Assembly (NCBI GenBank): GCA_023955635.1
Contig: JAMXHR010000002.1
Location: 620,001 to 684,000 of the forward strand
Direction: 5' to 3'
DNA: 64,000 bases
From: Methanosarcina sp. ERenArc_MAG2
GTDB lineage: Archaea; Halobacteriota; Methanosarcinia; Methanosarcinales; Methanosarcinaceae
Positions 19,728 to 29,725 of this stretch are shown here, piece by piece; within the stretch, counting starts at the first letter, position 1; every line of letters starts with the position of its first letter. Position numbers and translations under genes: made by a program. A model generated the notes under the pieces. It was given only the letters and a program-made list of their open reading frames with translations. It was not told the DNA's origin and made no database searches.

Positions 19728-20506
19728 AGAACCTATCAAAGATTTAAAGAATTCGTTAAAGGCTTAAAACATCAATAATTTACTATATTCTGTAGGCTTT
19801 ACCCCTGCAATCTTTTTTCAAGCCATTAAATTATTCACTTCCTGTTCAGCCTTTAATTGTTCAGGTTATCTTTTCTTTTAGGGCAGAGCTTTTTGTTAAG
19901 ATGCAAAAAGGGATAATTCTGAGATGTGGTGTTAAGAAAATAGTGTTAGGAAAGTAGTGTTAGGAAAGTAGTGTTAGGAAAGTAGTGTTGGGGATAGGGC
20001 ATCTGAGTATTGGGAGTGAGGGAAGTTGGGGGTAAAGTAATGGCTGAGGTTTAAAACAGAAATAAATTTTTCCCAGATGCCTTACCTCTAAATATACGAG
20101 ATATTATATAAAAATAGGGATATACGGCGGTTTCAGGGCGAGATTTTCCCAGTACTTTCATTTTTTGAGAATGATTTTTAAAATAGGACTTCACAGGTAA
20201 ATCCGGATTCAAGCTTGAAAAATCATATGAATAAAAGATAAGGTCGTCCATTTGTATTCCTTTGTTATTATTTAACAGTAATCGTAATAACGTCTAGCCT
20301 CGTTCTTTTTCCGTAAATTTGGCGTTTGTAGAGCCATCGTGTTACAAAAGCATCAAAACGCAATCAAAAGTCGCGTTGGGTATTCTATTTTGAAAACACC
20401 AATCCTGTACCAGTGGACGATCAAAGATAATGCTTTGAAAAAATTGCAGTGTTTTTACTATGAAATGAATGTAAAAGTCTGTTTACCAGGAAGCCTTTCT
20501 TGAAAA
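19728..20506. other. Intergenic with 14-bp tandem repeats
   Basis: Four copies of a 14-bp unit (gtgttaggaaagta; first copy slightly divergent) at 19929-19984, then G-rich decay. A 66-codon open frame at 20051-20251 (minus) has no recognisable product. Nothing else seen. Confidence 0.55.
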
Positions 20507-21178
20507 TCAATTTTTGTCGACAAGTTTTGCTTCCAGGATCTTCAAGGAGCCAGTGTCACCTTGCCATTCAATTTCGCTTTTTACAATTTCAATGCGCTTT
20601 TTAAAAAAGGGAGCATCAAGGACGACAGTCTCGTATTCTCCACCTTCGCCAGCCATGTGAACCATATATCTGCGGTTCAGGGCTTTGAGATGTTCGATTG
20701 AGTTTACATTCAGAGGGCGGCCCAGCCAGGATTTATCGAGGCCATCAGCTGCGACCTTTACAATCCGTATATCGAGCACTTTTGCCATCTCATTGAGCAA
20801 CTCTTCAGGGTCTCTATGCCAGAGAGGGGCATAGACCTTAAGCCCAAGGGAGTCACAGATCTTTTGCACTCTACCCGCCTGATACTGAGATTCAATAGCG
20901 CCTACGGATACTCCATCTACACTCACTCTTTTAAGGGCGAGGGTCAGATCGTCCAGTTCAAGTTCCTTTATTCCGCTGGACTGCTGCTGGATCAATGGGA
21001 TTTCACAAGCGGCAGAGATTAATTCCACCATGTGGAGGTTGATGGAATGGTACATGTAGGAATCGTCCCTTGCGGGAATTATATTAATCAGGTGGGTGAC
21101 TTCATGCCCTTCTTCAAGGGCCTTATATATGGCAAAAATCGAGTCCTTGCCACCGGAAACCAGTGCTGCGAGTTTCAT
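20507..21178 (-). CDS. dph6: Diphthine-ammonia ligase (Dph6-like ATP pyrophosphatase)
   Basis: Predicted to perform the final amidation of diphthamide on elongation factor 2, using ATP. The N-terminal P-loop VSGGKDSIFAIYKALEEGH is the ATP-pyrophosphatase motif. The conserved archaeal core (VGAIESQYQAGRVQKICDSLGL; PLWHRDPEELL; GEGGEYETVVLDAPFF) fits the MJ0570/Dph6 family. About 223 residues, normal length. Start at 21178, preceded by aaggg. The diphthine synthase gene dphB is 2.2 kb away on the same strand. Confidence 0.85.
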   Translation of the reverse strand: MKLAALVSGGKDSIFAIYKALEEGHEVTHLINIIPARDDSYMYHSINLHMVELISAACEIPLIQQQSSGIKELELDDLTLALKRVSVDGVSVGAIESQYQAGRVQKICDSLGLKVYAPLWHRDPEELLNEMAKVLDIRIVKVAADGLDKSWLGRPLNVNSIEHLKALNRRYMVHMAGEGGEYETVVLDAPFFKKRIEIVKSEIEWQGDTGSLKILEAKLVDKN

Positions 21179-21299
21179 CTGCATCCCTTTATGTTTTTAC
21201 TATCTGTTTTCATACGTCAGGGTTATACTGCGTGAATCATTATATAATATTTTAGATACTTTTTGACTTTTCAGCATATCATCTTCGGTATTCGCAATT

Positions 21300-22197
21300 T
21301 CAACACCCTTTATCCAGCTTTCCGAAACTGGCTTCGTAACGGACTTTCATTTCTTCCCATGTGGGAAGGCCTGTCTGGCAGCCCCGGCTCTCTACAGCAA
21401 AAGAGGCTACAGTTGACCCCACCTTACCACATGTGGAAAGAGAGCATCCTCTTGCAAAGGCTAGAAGAAAACCAGCCCTGTAAGCGTCCCCTGCTCCCGT
21501 AGGGTCCACAGCTCTGACAGGAATTACAGGAATCGTAAATTCTTCCTTTCCGGTATAGATCCTGCTGCCTTCTGCATCGTATGTGACCACGATAATATCA
21601 ATCAGGGCCTTGAGTTCCGAAAAGCTTTTTCCAGTCATTTCCGAAACTCTCCTGATTTCGTGCCGGTTCGCAAAAAGGATATCAGTATGAGCAAGGATAA
21701 GTTCAAGGTTTTCTTTTGAATATGTAACCAGATCCTGGCCAGGATCAAAGGATACAAAACCTGCAATTTGTGCGATTTTTGCATTATAGACGGAATCTGC
21801 GGTTGCAAGATGAACAAAATCCACAGGTTCGGGTTCTAATTCTTTGAATTTTGAAGAGGCTCCCCAGTAAAAATAGGTTGTCTGGTTGTCTTCCCTATCC
21901 GTGAAAATAAATGCCTTGGAAATTTTCCGGTCCTCAAGCCTGTAGAGGCGGGAAAGGTCAACTTGCGCGTCTTTAAGGAGTTTTTCATATCCCGAGCTTG
22001 CAAAATCCGTACCAACAGGAGAAATCAGTTGACTCTTTCCCCCAGCTTTGCGATGGCAACAGCAATATTGGCAGCCCCCCACCAGGGTATTCTTCGTAGT
22101 CAATGACAGGGGATGATTCGTTTTTTCCTGCTATTTTTTCAACATCTACGATGTAATCAAGGGCAGTGTGCCCCACGATAGAAATTACTCTGTCCAT
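21300..22197 (-). CDS. PfkB-family carbohydrate/nucleoside kinase, two frame breaks
   Basis: Ribokinase-like kinase. The N-terminus (MDRVISIVGHTALDYIVDV, GGG...ANIAVAIAKLGG) and the C-terminal anion-hole motif DPTGAGDAYRAGF with its catalytic Asp are both present. The frame breaks twice, in the C6 run at 22075-22080 and the C5 run at 22039-22043. Adding one base at each restores a continuous protein of about 300 residues. Substrate cannot be assigned. It lies 122 bp upstream of dph6 on the same strand. Confidence 0.85.
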
Positions 22198-22429
22198 ATA
22201 GTGTCCTCTTTTTTCGTGGGTTCTGGAGAAGCTCAGGGGTTTTAAGGTTGGATATGTCTTTAAAAGTCAGGTAAGCACGCAGGAAAAACAAAATATAGAT
22301 AATATACGTTCTCTTTTCAGCCATGCGTCTTTTTAAGCCCTGCCTGGATGAAATTAAAGGCATAACTAACCCCAGCATTCTATTTTCTTCTATTCCGGTA
22401 TTTTTACAGGTTTTCAGTAGAAAATCTAT

Positions 22430-22819
22430 TTATTTACTTGCTTTGCTCTTCTGCTGCTGTTCACCTTTCTCGCCTGAACGTTCAAATTCGGTCACTTCGA
22501 CAACTGTTAATGGAATATCCCTGAGGGATTTACCTATCACGGATTTTGCTATCCTTTCCGCATGCTCTGCAGATTCGGCATCAAAAACCTTCATCTCAAA
22601 AATAAGTCCTACAAGAGCGGTATTTGCTGCTATGAAAACACTGCTAAAAGGCTCACCGCATGCCGGGCAGGACGTGGTTCCCACGTCGACCTCTACAAAA
22701 TCCAGTTTCGGGTTCAGACGCTTTCCAGCCTCAGAAATTGCAACCCCTATAGCGTCATCAGCCGTCTTTACGTCTCTAACCAACCAAGCTGCTTCAAGTA
22801 CCACATGGAAGTTCTTCAT
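22430..22819 (-). CDS. UPF0212/DUF555 protein
   Basis: 129 residues, matching the archaeal UPF0212 family throughout ([24 protein letters not shown]-type helix; [24 protein letters not shown]). The CPxCG pair is a possible metal site. The C-terminus is a charged tail ([14 protein letters not shown]). Function unknown. Confidence 0.85.
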   Translation of the reverse strand: MKNFHVVLEAAWLVRDVKTADDAIGVAISEAGKRLNPKLDFVEVDVGTTSCPACGEPFSSVFIAANTALVGLIFEMKVFDAESAEHAERIAKSVIGKSLRDIPLTVVEVTEFERSGEKGEQQQKSKASK

Positions 22820-23095
22820 TATTGTCCACCTTAATTATTCAATTATACTCATTTTTCAAGAATATTCCCTGATCAGGAAAAGTTTTTACAGAATCTAAAG
22901 AATAGAATAATGTATATAAATTGTTTCTGCTTCAAATAGAATAATATTGTATAGGCTTTATTTTTTATATGGTTTTTTAGTTAAGCTTTTAATTTTTAGT
23001 TCTGCAATCTTTAATCCTTCCATTTAAGATCTCTATATTTTCTCTCTGAAATCTGGGCCTCTACATTTTTTTGACTTCCTTCTCTTTTTCCTCTG

Positions 23096-23376
23096 TCATA
23101 TGGTAAAAAGAGTTTCGTCATCTACTGCAAAAACCCCGAGTTTTGCTCCCGCGTCAAGCCAGGCATGACCGTAACTGAAAGAGGCCAGGGCATTTACAGG
23201 GTCTTCGTTTTCCAAAAATACACCCCGTCTTTGTAATAGGCTTCTGCCATTGTGTAATAATCCTTTGCAACGGTATACATGTGGGATCCCGGAATTGGGG
23301 AGTATTTTGCTTTCTTGAGTGCTCTTTTTAACATATCTTCATATCTTTTGACCTTTTCATTCAAATCTGCAGGCAT
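23096..23376 (-). CDS. DUF357 family protein, one frame break
   Basis: Small helical archaeal protein. The first part (LNEKVKRYEDMLKRALKKAKY; AKDYYTMAEAYYKDGVYF) continues after a break in the A5 run at 23214-23218 with LENEDPVNALASFSYGHAWLDAGAKLGVF to a stop at 23096-23098. About 95 residues once repaired. It lies 42 bp downstream of dphB on the same strand and is probably co-transcribed. Function unknown. Confidence 0.8.
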
Positions 23377-23418
23377 GTTGATCACCAGGAAGGAGGTAGA
23401 AGTTTCATTCTTTTTTCC

Positions 23419-24219
23419 TTATTCTGCCTTTTCCATAAACCCCATTGGGCCCTGTGCAAGTTTCACAAGCGCTTCAGCTTCAAGAAAGTGTAGTTTTCCG
23501 GGAATTACGAGGATATGAAGAGGGTTTCCAAAATCGAAACTCTTTAAGTTTTCTACATAGTCGGCTTTCACCATTGGCTTTTCCGAGCCTGCCCGGGCTA
23601 TTCCTACTGCAGCAGTTCCGCGCATAACCCCTTCTCCCCGTATTCCTTCAACCTCCAGGAGAAGCTCGAGTGCAGTATTTATGGTCATGTATCCCTTTTC
23701 CTTATCTATATCCAGAAATACGAGAGTATGCAGGCCAAGTTCGGTGTTCTGTTTTATAATGTCATAAGGAGTTTCCGAGATTATTCTTGTGCCTCTCCTG
23801 CTTTCATAGGGATGAGGGATGCTTGCGGATTTCCCGAAGCGATAGTTCTGCAACCCTGTAAGCCCCGAAACGGCTGAAGCAATGGAAGCTCCATGAATCA
23901 GGCAAGTCTCTATCCCCAATTTTTCGGCTCTCAGGCGCAAATCTACATGGGTTGTGGAGACCATTGTATCTCCTCCAGTCAGGAAGCAAATATTCCTGTC
24001 TTTTGCTTTGTTCAGCCAGTTAGGATACTGCTCCACATCCTCTCTTGAAAGCAAAACGACTCTTTTTCCGTAAAGCTTTTCCATTTTCTCAAGGTTCGTA
24101 CCCATGAGACACGATGTATAGAACTCCGCATAAACCAGGTCAGCTTCCCTGACAGCCTCAAGTCCTTTTAAAGAAATGTCGTATTCATCAAAAAGGCCCA
24201 GGCCTATAAATGTGAGCAT
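23419..24219 (-). CDS. dphB: Diphthine synthase
   Basis: S-adenosylmethionine-dependent methyltransferase that methylates the modified histidine of elongation factor 2 on the way to diphthamide. 266 residues. Motifs: LTFIGLGLFDEYDISLKGL at the N-terminus, CFLTGGDTMVSTTHVDLRLRA and HGASIASAVSGLTGLQNYRFG, which form the SAM site. It is followed by a DUF357 gene; dph6 for the last step lies 2.2 kb away on the same strand. Confidence 0.93.
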   Translation of the reverse strand: MLTFIGLGLFDEYDISLKGLEAVREADLVYAEFYTSCLMGTNLEKMEKLYGKRVVLLSREDVEQYPNWLNKAKDRNICFLTGGDTMVSTTHVDLRLRAEKLGIETCLIHGASIASAVSGLTGLQNYRFGKSASIPHPYESRRGTRIISETPYDIIKQNTELGLHTLVFLDIDKEKGYMTINTALELLLEVEGIRGEGVMRGTAAVGIARAGSEKPMVKADYVENLKSFDFGNPLHILVIPGKLHFLEAEALVKLAQGPMGFMEKAE

Positions 24220-24383
24220 ATCCCGCTTTAGGGGCCTTGTTGGCTTAAAGCTTTTTGTCCAGGTATATCCACTATATTACTTCTTAATTTTACTGATTTA
24301 CGGATCCGCTTAACTTATTTATATCTAGAAATTAATACTACGAATAAGCTTACGATTGCAGTTTTTAGAGGTGGTTTTTAATC

Positions 24384-24626
24384 ATGGTTAAAGTTACACT
24401 TATCCACGCCAACTGGTGCACTGCCTGTCCGGCAGCTCGCAGACTCTGGAAAGACCTGAAGTCCGAATATGACTTTGAGTATGAGGAAATAGATGTGGAA
24501 ACTCCAGAGGGTCAGGCGTTGATTGACAAATATGGCATAGGTGGGGTTCCTACGACTATTATTGATGGGGAGATAGCTTTTTCAGGTCTTCCGAAAAAAG
24601 CCGATGCTATCATCCGTATTAAATGA
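24384..24626 (+). CDS. Thioredoxin/glutaredoxin-like protein
   Basis: 80 residues with the thioredoxin fold: strand, then WCTACPAARRLW active site (Cys 12/15), and the cis-proline in GGVPTTIIDG. The size resembles archaeal mini-thioredoxins and glutaredoxins. Located 58 bp before thioredoxin reductase in the same direction, so probably its electron acceptor. A gaggtgg ribosome site lies 6-8 bp before the ATG. Confidence 0.9.
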   Translation: MVKVTLIHANWCTACPAARRLWKDLKSEYDFEYEEIDVETPEGQALIDKYGIGGVPTTIIDGEIAFSGLPKKADAIIRIK

Positions 24627-24684
24627 ATTTGTTCAAGGAATTTGCACTTTTTCCAAAACGATTTTTCTAATTCAGGAGGCAATT

Positions 24685-25613
24685 ATGTACGATCTGATTA
24701 TTGTAGGAGGGGGCCCGCAGGGCTCGCAGCTGGGATCTATGCCGTACGTTTCGGGCTTGAGACTCTGATTCTTGAAAGAAGCGAAATTAGCGGCCAGATT
24801 GCGCTTGCAGACATCGTAGAAAATTACCCTGGCTTTCCATCGATTTCAGGACTTGAATTAATGGAGAAATATAAAAGCCATGCTCTGGAAGTCGGGGTAA
24901 AAACAAAGATAACAGAAGTCCTCTCTGTTCGCGCTGAAGAGAAAAAGAAAATAGTCTCCACGGACAGCGGAGACCTTGAATCAAGAGCTGTCATAATTGC
25001 CACAGGCGCAAATCCCAAGCATTTGAATGTGCCTGGAGAAAAAGAGTTTATCAGTAAAGGGGTTTCCTACTGCGCCATCTGTGACGGGCCATTTTTTAGA
25101 AACAAAACCGTTGTAGTGGTCGGAGGCGGCAATTCGGCAATTACCGATGCCCTTCTCCTTTCAAAAATTGCCCGCAAGGTTTATCTTATTCACAGGAAGG
25201 ATCGGTCGAGAGCCGCAAAAGTCCTTCAGGACCGGGCTTTTGCAACTCCGAATATTGAATTCATTTTTAATGCCTGCTTACTGGAAATCATAGGAAGCAG
25301 CGGAGACATTCGAAGGGTTGAAAAAATTGTCTTCAAAGACCTTAAAAGTGAGGAACACCATGAACTGGCTACAGATGGTGTTTTTATATATGTAGGCATT
25401 CATCCGAACACTGAAATCATTGATGTGAAGAAGGATGAAGAAGGATTTATCCAGACGGACCGATCACTGAAGACCTCGGAGAATGGAATTTATGCTATTG
25501 GAGACTGCCGTGACACACCAATCTGGCAGCTTGTGGCAGCAGTTAGAGATGGGGCACTCGCAGCTACTGCTGCAAACGAGTACATCGAAGATCTCAAAAA
25601 ACAGGTTACATGA
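24685..25613 (+). CDS. trxB: Thioredoxin reductase, one frame break
   Basis: FAD enzyme reducing thioredoxin with NADPH or another donor. The start MYDLIIVGGG follows an aggaggc site. The frame breaks in the G5 run at 24709-24713; one more G gives GGGPAGLAAGIYAVRFGL, the FAD loop. The redox pair is in SYCAICDGPFF (about residues 130/133), the second nucleotide loop is VVVGGGNSAITDALLL, and the C-terminal FAD motif is IYAIGDCRD. It follows a thioredoxin-like gene. Confidence 0.92.
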
Positions 25614-25748
25614 AAGATTATCTGAATCGGGACCTTCTGGATGAAATTGCCTTAAGGTTTCGTATCTATATATTTGAAAAGAAGGGACAGTAAATTTGTC
25701 CTGCCCCGAATTTATATTTTCCGCGCTCTTCTCCGCGCTTTTATTTTC

Positions 25749-26030
25749 TTAATCTAGCATGTGGTTGATTTTATTGCAGAAATCTATAATCAGCCTTGTT
25801 GCCTCGCTCTCCATATTCAGCTGGAAAGTCCGAATTTGTTTTCCCAGGGGTTTTTCTATGACAATACCTGACGCAATCAGAGGGGTGATAACCCTTGATA
25901 CGCTCGAGTGAGACAGGCCCGTTTCTTCAGCTATCCCTGAAAGATAGGTTGATTCGTTCTGGCGCTCGATCAGGTTCTTAAGGACTGTCATTTGTGCGGT
26001 TTTTCCGAAGATTTTTTCTAGTGGATCCAT
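25749..26030 (-). CDS. Winged-helix transcriptional regulator
   Basis: 93 residues from the start at 26030 (MDPLEKIFG). A single winged-helix domain is visible (STYLSGIAEETGLSHSSVSRVITPLIASGIVIEKP) of the archaeal ArsR/MarR-like kind. No effector domain. It converges on trxB. Targets unknown. Confidence 0.8.
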   Translation of the reverse strand: MDPLEKIFGKTAQMTVLKNLIERQNESTYLSGIAEETGLSHSSVSRVITPLIASGIVIEKPLGKQIRTFQLNMESEATRLIIDFCNKINHMLD

Positions 26031-26273
26031 TGTTATCATCTCAGAGGTGGCTGTTCTCCGTAAGCGATTCTTATTTCCAATATTAACTTGCTATTTACGG
26101 TTATAAACTTATCTCCTTATTGGTTAAGTCCGGCGATCAATAAAAATTCTTCTAAATATTTGGAGAACTCTTTTCCATTCATACTATATTAAATTTAAAT
26201 TATTGTATGTTACGAAAAATTTGAGAAATGTTTAATACCTAATAAAATCTATACTGTATGGTGATGGAGGGTG

Positions 26274-26798
26274 ATGTACAATAAAAATCTTGATCATGAG
26301 ATTTTGAAATTGATTGAAGCACAGCCTGAAATAAGCGAGGGAGATATCGCCTGTACTCTTTCAGTCCCAGAGGAACTGGTAAAGATCCGAATTGCAAATT
26401 TTAAAGACACAAGGCAGAAAATCCTGATTATGGGTAATGGGAATAACATCTCAAATATTAAGATGACGCTTGAAGCTGAAGATTATAACGTTGTTAAAGT
26501 CAACGTTGTTAAAGTATCTGGAGGCTTTTCCGCACTTGAAGTGGTAAAATCTGAAAAACCAGACCTTGTTCTGCTGGATACCGGACTTGCGGATATCGAA
26601 GGTTTTAAAATATGCAGGCAGCTTAAAGCCAGTTCAAGGTACTGGTGGATACCAGTAATGATGCTTAGTGAAAGTGACGGGGTGAAAAATAGAGTCGAAG
26701 CTTTTGAGTCAGGGGCTGATGATTATGTTTCTACTCCTTTTAACCCTCTGGAACTGAGAGCCAGAGTAGGGATGATATTAAGACGTACTAGAATCTAA
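26274..26798 (+). CDS. Degenerate response-regulator receiver protein
   Basis: About 174 residues. An N-terminal helical region (~1-45, HTH-like: ISEGDIACTLSVPEELVKIRI) is followed by a REC fold (~50-172). The phosphoacceptor Asp is present in DLVLLDTG and the GADDYVSTPF loop is recognisable. The conserved N-terminal acidic pair is replaced (IMGNGNN), and the usual Lys of the KPF motif is Thr (STPF). It may not be phosphorylated normally. An in-frame 15-bp duplication encodes NVVKV twice (about 26487-26519). No output domain or kinase is adjacent. Confidence 0.75.
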   Translation: MYNKNLDHEILKLIEAQPEISEGDIACTLSVPEELVKIRIANFKDTRQKILIMGNGNNISNIKMTLEAEDYNVVKVNVVKVSGGFSALEVVKSEKPDLVLLDTGLADIEGFKICRQLKASSRYWWIPVMMLSESDGVKNRVEAFESGADDYVSTPFNPLELRARVGMILRRTRI

Positions 26799-27632
26799 CC
26801 TGAAAAGAGAAAACCGACTTATATCTGGAAAAAATTTCTTTCTTTCTTTTCTAAAGTTCTGTAAACTGGGAGGACTACTCTGAAAAGCTAAATATTTTTA
26901 GAGCCTTTCTCCAGGAATTTTATTTCCTGCATCTCTCCAGATATGTTTGAAATGTACCCATATATGTCTTTATGATTTCTTTACGAACTCCTTTAACTGA
27001 ATTGATTAATTTATTTTTCCCGCTGTAGCCTTCTTTATAGTAATATTTATTATATTTATAATGATCTCCAGAATACATTTTTAGAAGAAGGACAGATGTG
27101 GAGAAAAGAACCTTGCTTATTGTAAGTTTTTGCAGACCAGAAATCCATAAAGTTTTCAATCTAAAAAGGCAACAATGAAGTTTTGACCGGCCGCGAGAGG
27201 GAGTAGCCCCTACTTTTGCTGAAATCGAACTTACCGAATTTCTCCGGCTTTATTTTCGGAATCAATTTTTCCCCGGTCAGGGCAGGATAGCGGATCAAAT
27301 AGAGGAAAAGCGGAAGAACTTAAGCCTGAGATAAATTTATTTCCTTAATTTTAATACTAATTTGAAAGAATATAATATAAAGTTATTTTATTTTATCTAA
27401 TTATAGTCCATATTTTGAAAACATTATTTTTAAAATAATAGTGTGTAGGAATATTTCAAAATCCTTAAAAAAGAGCAAAACGTAAATCATAATGTGTAAC
27501 TGTAAATAGGTTCTTATTTTTAATACGGAGCTGAAGTGCAAAATTGATTTAACGCTCTGAAAGCAATATTATTGCTGAGTATATGTAGTAAACGGTGGAA
27601 AAACGTAATCGAAAAAAGGTGTGGTTAGAGCT
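26799..27632. other. Intergenic region with an open frame of doubtful status
   Basis: A 79-codon open frame at 26920-27159 (minus) has a tyrosine-rich stretch (DHYKYNKYYYKEGY) reminiscent of the C-terminal tail of bacterial-type tyrosine kinases, but too little to assign. The rest is AT-rich, with the likely promoter of the TPR gene near its right end. Confidence 0.4.
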
Positions 27633-28511
27633 ATGACTTCGAATGAATGGTACAATAAAGGCGTTGCACTCCATGAACTTAAACGGTTTTCAGAAGCTCT
27701 GGATGCATACAACAAAGCTCTTGAAATAAACCCTGACAATGCAAAAATTTTGTTTAGCAAAGGGATGGTGCTGAAAAACCTTGTGAGATATGATGAAGCT
27801 CTCGATGCCCTTAACAGATCCCTTCAGATCAACCCTGCAGATGCTAAAACTTGGTATTCCAAAGCTGAACTGCTTTTAGGTCTTATGCAATATAAAGAAG
27901 CTCTGGATGCATACTACCGGGCTATATCTCTTGCTCCTGAAGACCCTGAAGTCTGGTACAGGCGGGGAATGGCTTTGAGGGAAATGAAGGCATACGAAGA
28001 CGCTATGGATGATTTTGAGACGGCTATTCGCCTCTATGAAAAGAGCTATGATATGGGCTCTATGAACGCAAGCGAATGGTGCAAGAAAGGCATGGGTCTC
28101 TGTAAGATACAGAGTTATCAAGAAGCCATTAACGCTTTTAACAGGGCTCTTGAGTTAAACCCTGCAAACGGAAAAGCCCTTTATAACAAGGGCGTGGCTC
28201 TCCGCTGGCTTGGAAAGCACGAAGAAGCAAGATTATATCTCGAAAAAGCAGTGGAGGTTTTTGACACCAAGATTAAAGCAAATCCCGAGAATGCCAGGTT
28301 CTGGTACAATAAAGGAATTGCCCTGAGAGACCTGGAAAAATACAACGAGGCTCTTGAAGCTTTTGAAAGGGCTATCGATATCAATCCAAGTTTTACAAAA
28401 GCCTGGATTGGCAAGGGTATTGTATACGACAGGGTTAAAAAACACCAGAAAGCAATGGAAGCCTACGAAAGAGCAGTCGATATAAATCCGATATATTCGG
28501 ATCTCCTTTAA
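27633..28511 (+). CDS. TPR-repeat protein
   Basis: About 292 residues made almost entirely of 34-residue tetratricopeptide repeats (about eight; each with the W-Y/L-G-A-P spacing, e.g. EWYNKGVALHELKRFSEALDA). The scaffold is predicted to be a cytoplasmic protein-protein interaction surface. No signal or membrane segment. The ATG at 27633 is preferred over an in-frame GTG at 27621. A larger TPR gene lies 1.2 kb downstream. Confidence 0.85.
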   Translation: MTSNEWYNKGVALHELKRFSEALDAYNKALEINPDNAKILFSKGMVLKNLVRYDEALDALNRSLQINPADAKTWYSKAELLLGLMQYKEALDAYYRAISLAPEDPEVWYRRGMALREMKAYEDAMDDFETAIRLYEKSYDMGSMNASEWCKKGMGLCKIQSYQEAINAFNRALELNPANGKALYNKGVALRWLGKHEEARLYLEKAVEVFDTKIKANPENARFWYNKGIALRDLEKYNEALEAFERAIDINPSFTKAWIGKGIVYDRVKKHQKAMEAYERAVDINPIYSDLL

Positions 28512-28764
28512 GTAGCCAAACTGCAGGGCTTTCCATAACGCAGCAGATACAGAGTAGAAAAAAGCCGTTAGTCATCCTTCACTGGACTAGTGGATCTGGC
28601 GGCCAAAAATTTTCATTTCTCCTTCTCTATCTGGCTTATATAACGAATATGGAAAAGTGGTTGTGAAATAACGGATTTGAAAGAATGATATGAAAAATAG
28701 ATTTATTTATATTTTTTATTCTTATCCTTTATTGTGCGAATTTCAGGTTTAACTGCGTGCCTGT

Positions 28765-29454
28765 TCAGAGCCCGGATAAATCAAGCAAATCCGAAAATGA
28801 ATTGAGCCTGAAATCGAAGCATTGATCCGTTTCTTCTGCCGGCCTCCAGTCTCCGTACGAAGCATAAGCGGTTTTCAATCCAAGCTTGCGGGCGGGGATC
28901 ATGTCCCTTTTAATACTGTCTCCTACTACCAAGCTTTCTTCCGGCTTGGTTCCAAGAGCCTGAAGGGCAAAAAGAAAATGTGTGGGATCTGGCTTTTTTG
29001 TGCCCGTCATATCCGTAGCTACGAGAAGATCGAAGTAATCCAGAAGTTCGACCCTTGTAAGCCTTGCCCGAGCATGGTAACTATTAGCGTCCGTTATAAT
29101 CGCAAGCTTCAGATCCAATTTTTTTAGCTCATCAAGGGTGTCCTTTACGCCGGGATAGAGTTCGAGGTTTTGCAGCTTTTCCCTTTCATATATCTCACAG
29201 CACTGCCTGTAGTTCTCCGCAGTAAAAAGCCTTCTTTCCATCATATAGTCCCTTATATTTTCATAGTCTTCAAAACCGTAAACTCCTCTCAGGAAATATT
29301 CAAAAAGTTCCGAAGGTTCTTCTGCAACGTCTCCTTTTCCAATATACGAGAGAATCTCTTTACAAGCTCCAAGCTTTGCGGCTACGAAATCAAAAAGGGT
29401 ATTGTCCATATCAAAGAGTATTGCCTTCAAGGTTTCGGGATAAGTTATTTCCAT
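28765..29454 (-). CDS. HAD-superfamily hydrolase
   Basis: 229-residue phosphatase-like protein. Motif I LFDMDNTLFDF (nucleophile Asp), motif II IITDANSYH, motif III Lys in GTKKPDPTHF and motif IV VVGDSIKRDM are all present, with a helical cap between I and II. This fits the phosphoglycolate phosphatase/beta-phosphoglucomutase-like group. Substrate unknown. It lies between the two TPR genes, on the opposite strand. Confidence 0.88.
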   Translation of the reverse strand: MEITYPETLKAILFDMDNTLFDFVAAKLGACKEILSYIGKGDVAEEPSELFEYFLRGVYGFEDYENIRDYMMERRLFTAENYRQCCEIYEREKLQNLELYPGVKDTLDELKKLDLKLAIITDANSYHARARLTRVELLDYFDLLVATDMTGTKKPDPTHFLFALQALGTKPEESLVVGDSIKRDMIPARKLGLKTAYASYGDWRPAEETDQCFDFRLNSFSDLLDLSGL

Positions 29455-29725
29455 GGTTTTCTGAATCCCTTTAATGTTTTTCTAAATTTTTTCCATTTTT
29501 TGATCTGCCCGATTTTTGTGGATTTAACAGGTCTCTATGCCTTGTTTTTTAAATTCCTTACCTCCGTCCCAGAACTATTCCTAATTCTGTTTGGGGAGAG
29601 CCTATAAAAGCCATAAAGGACAGATGTATAAATTATAAACGAACAATGGATTTAAGTAAATAACTAACGCGGGCACTTGAGAATCCGCAGGGTTTATTCT
29701 AAAAGGCAGTACAGGAAATTTTGAT

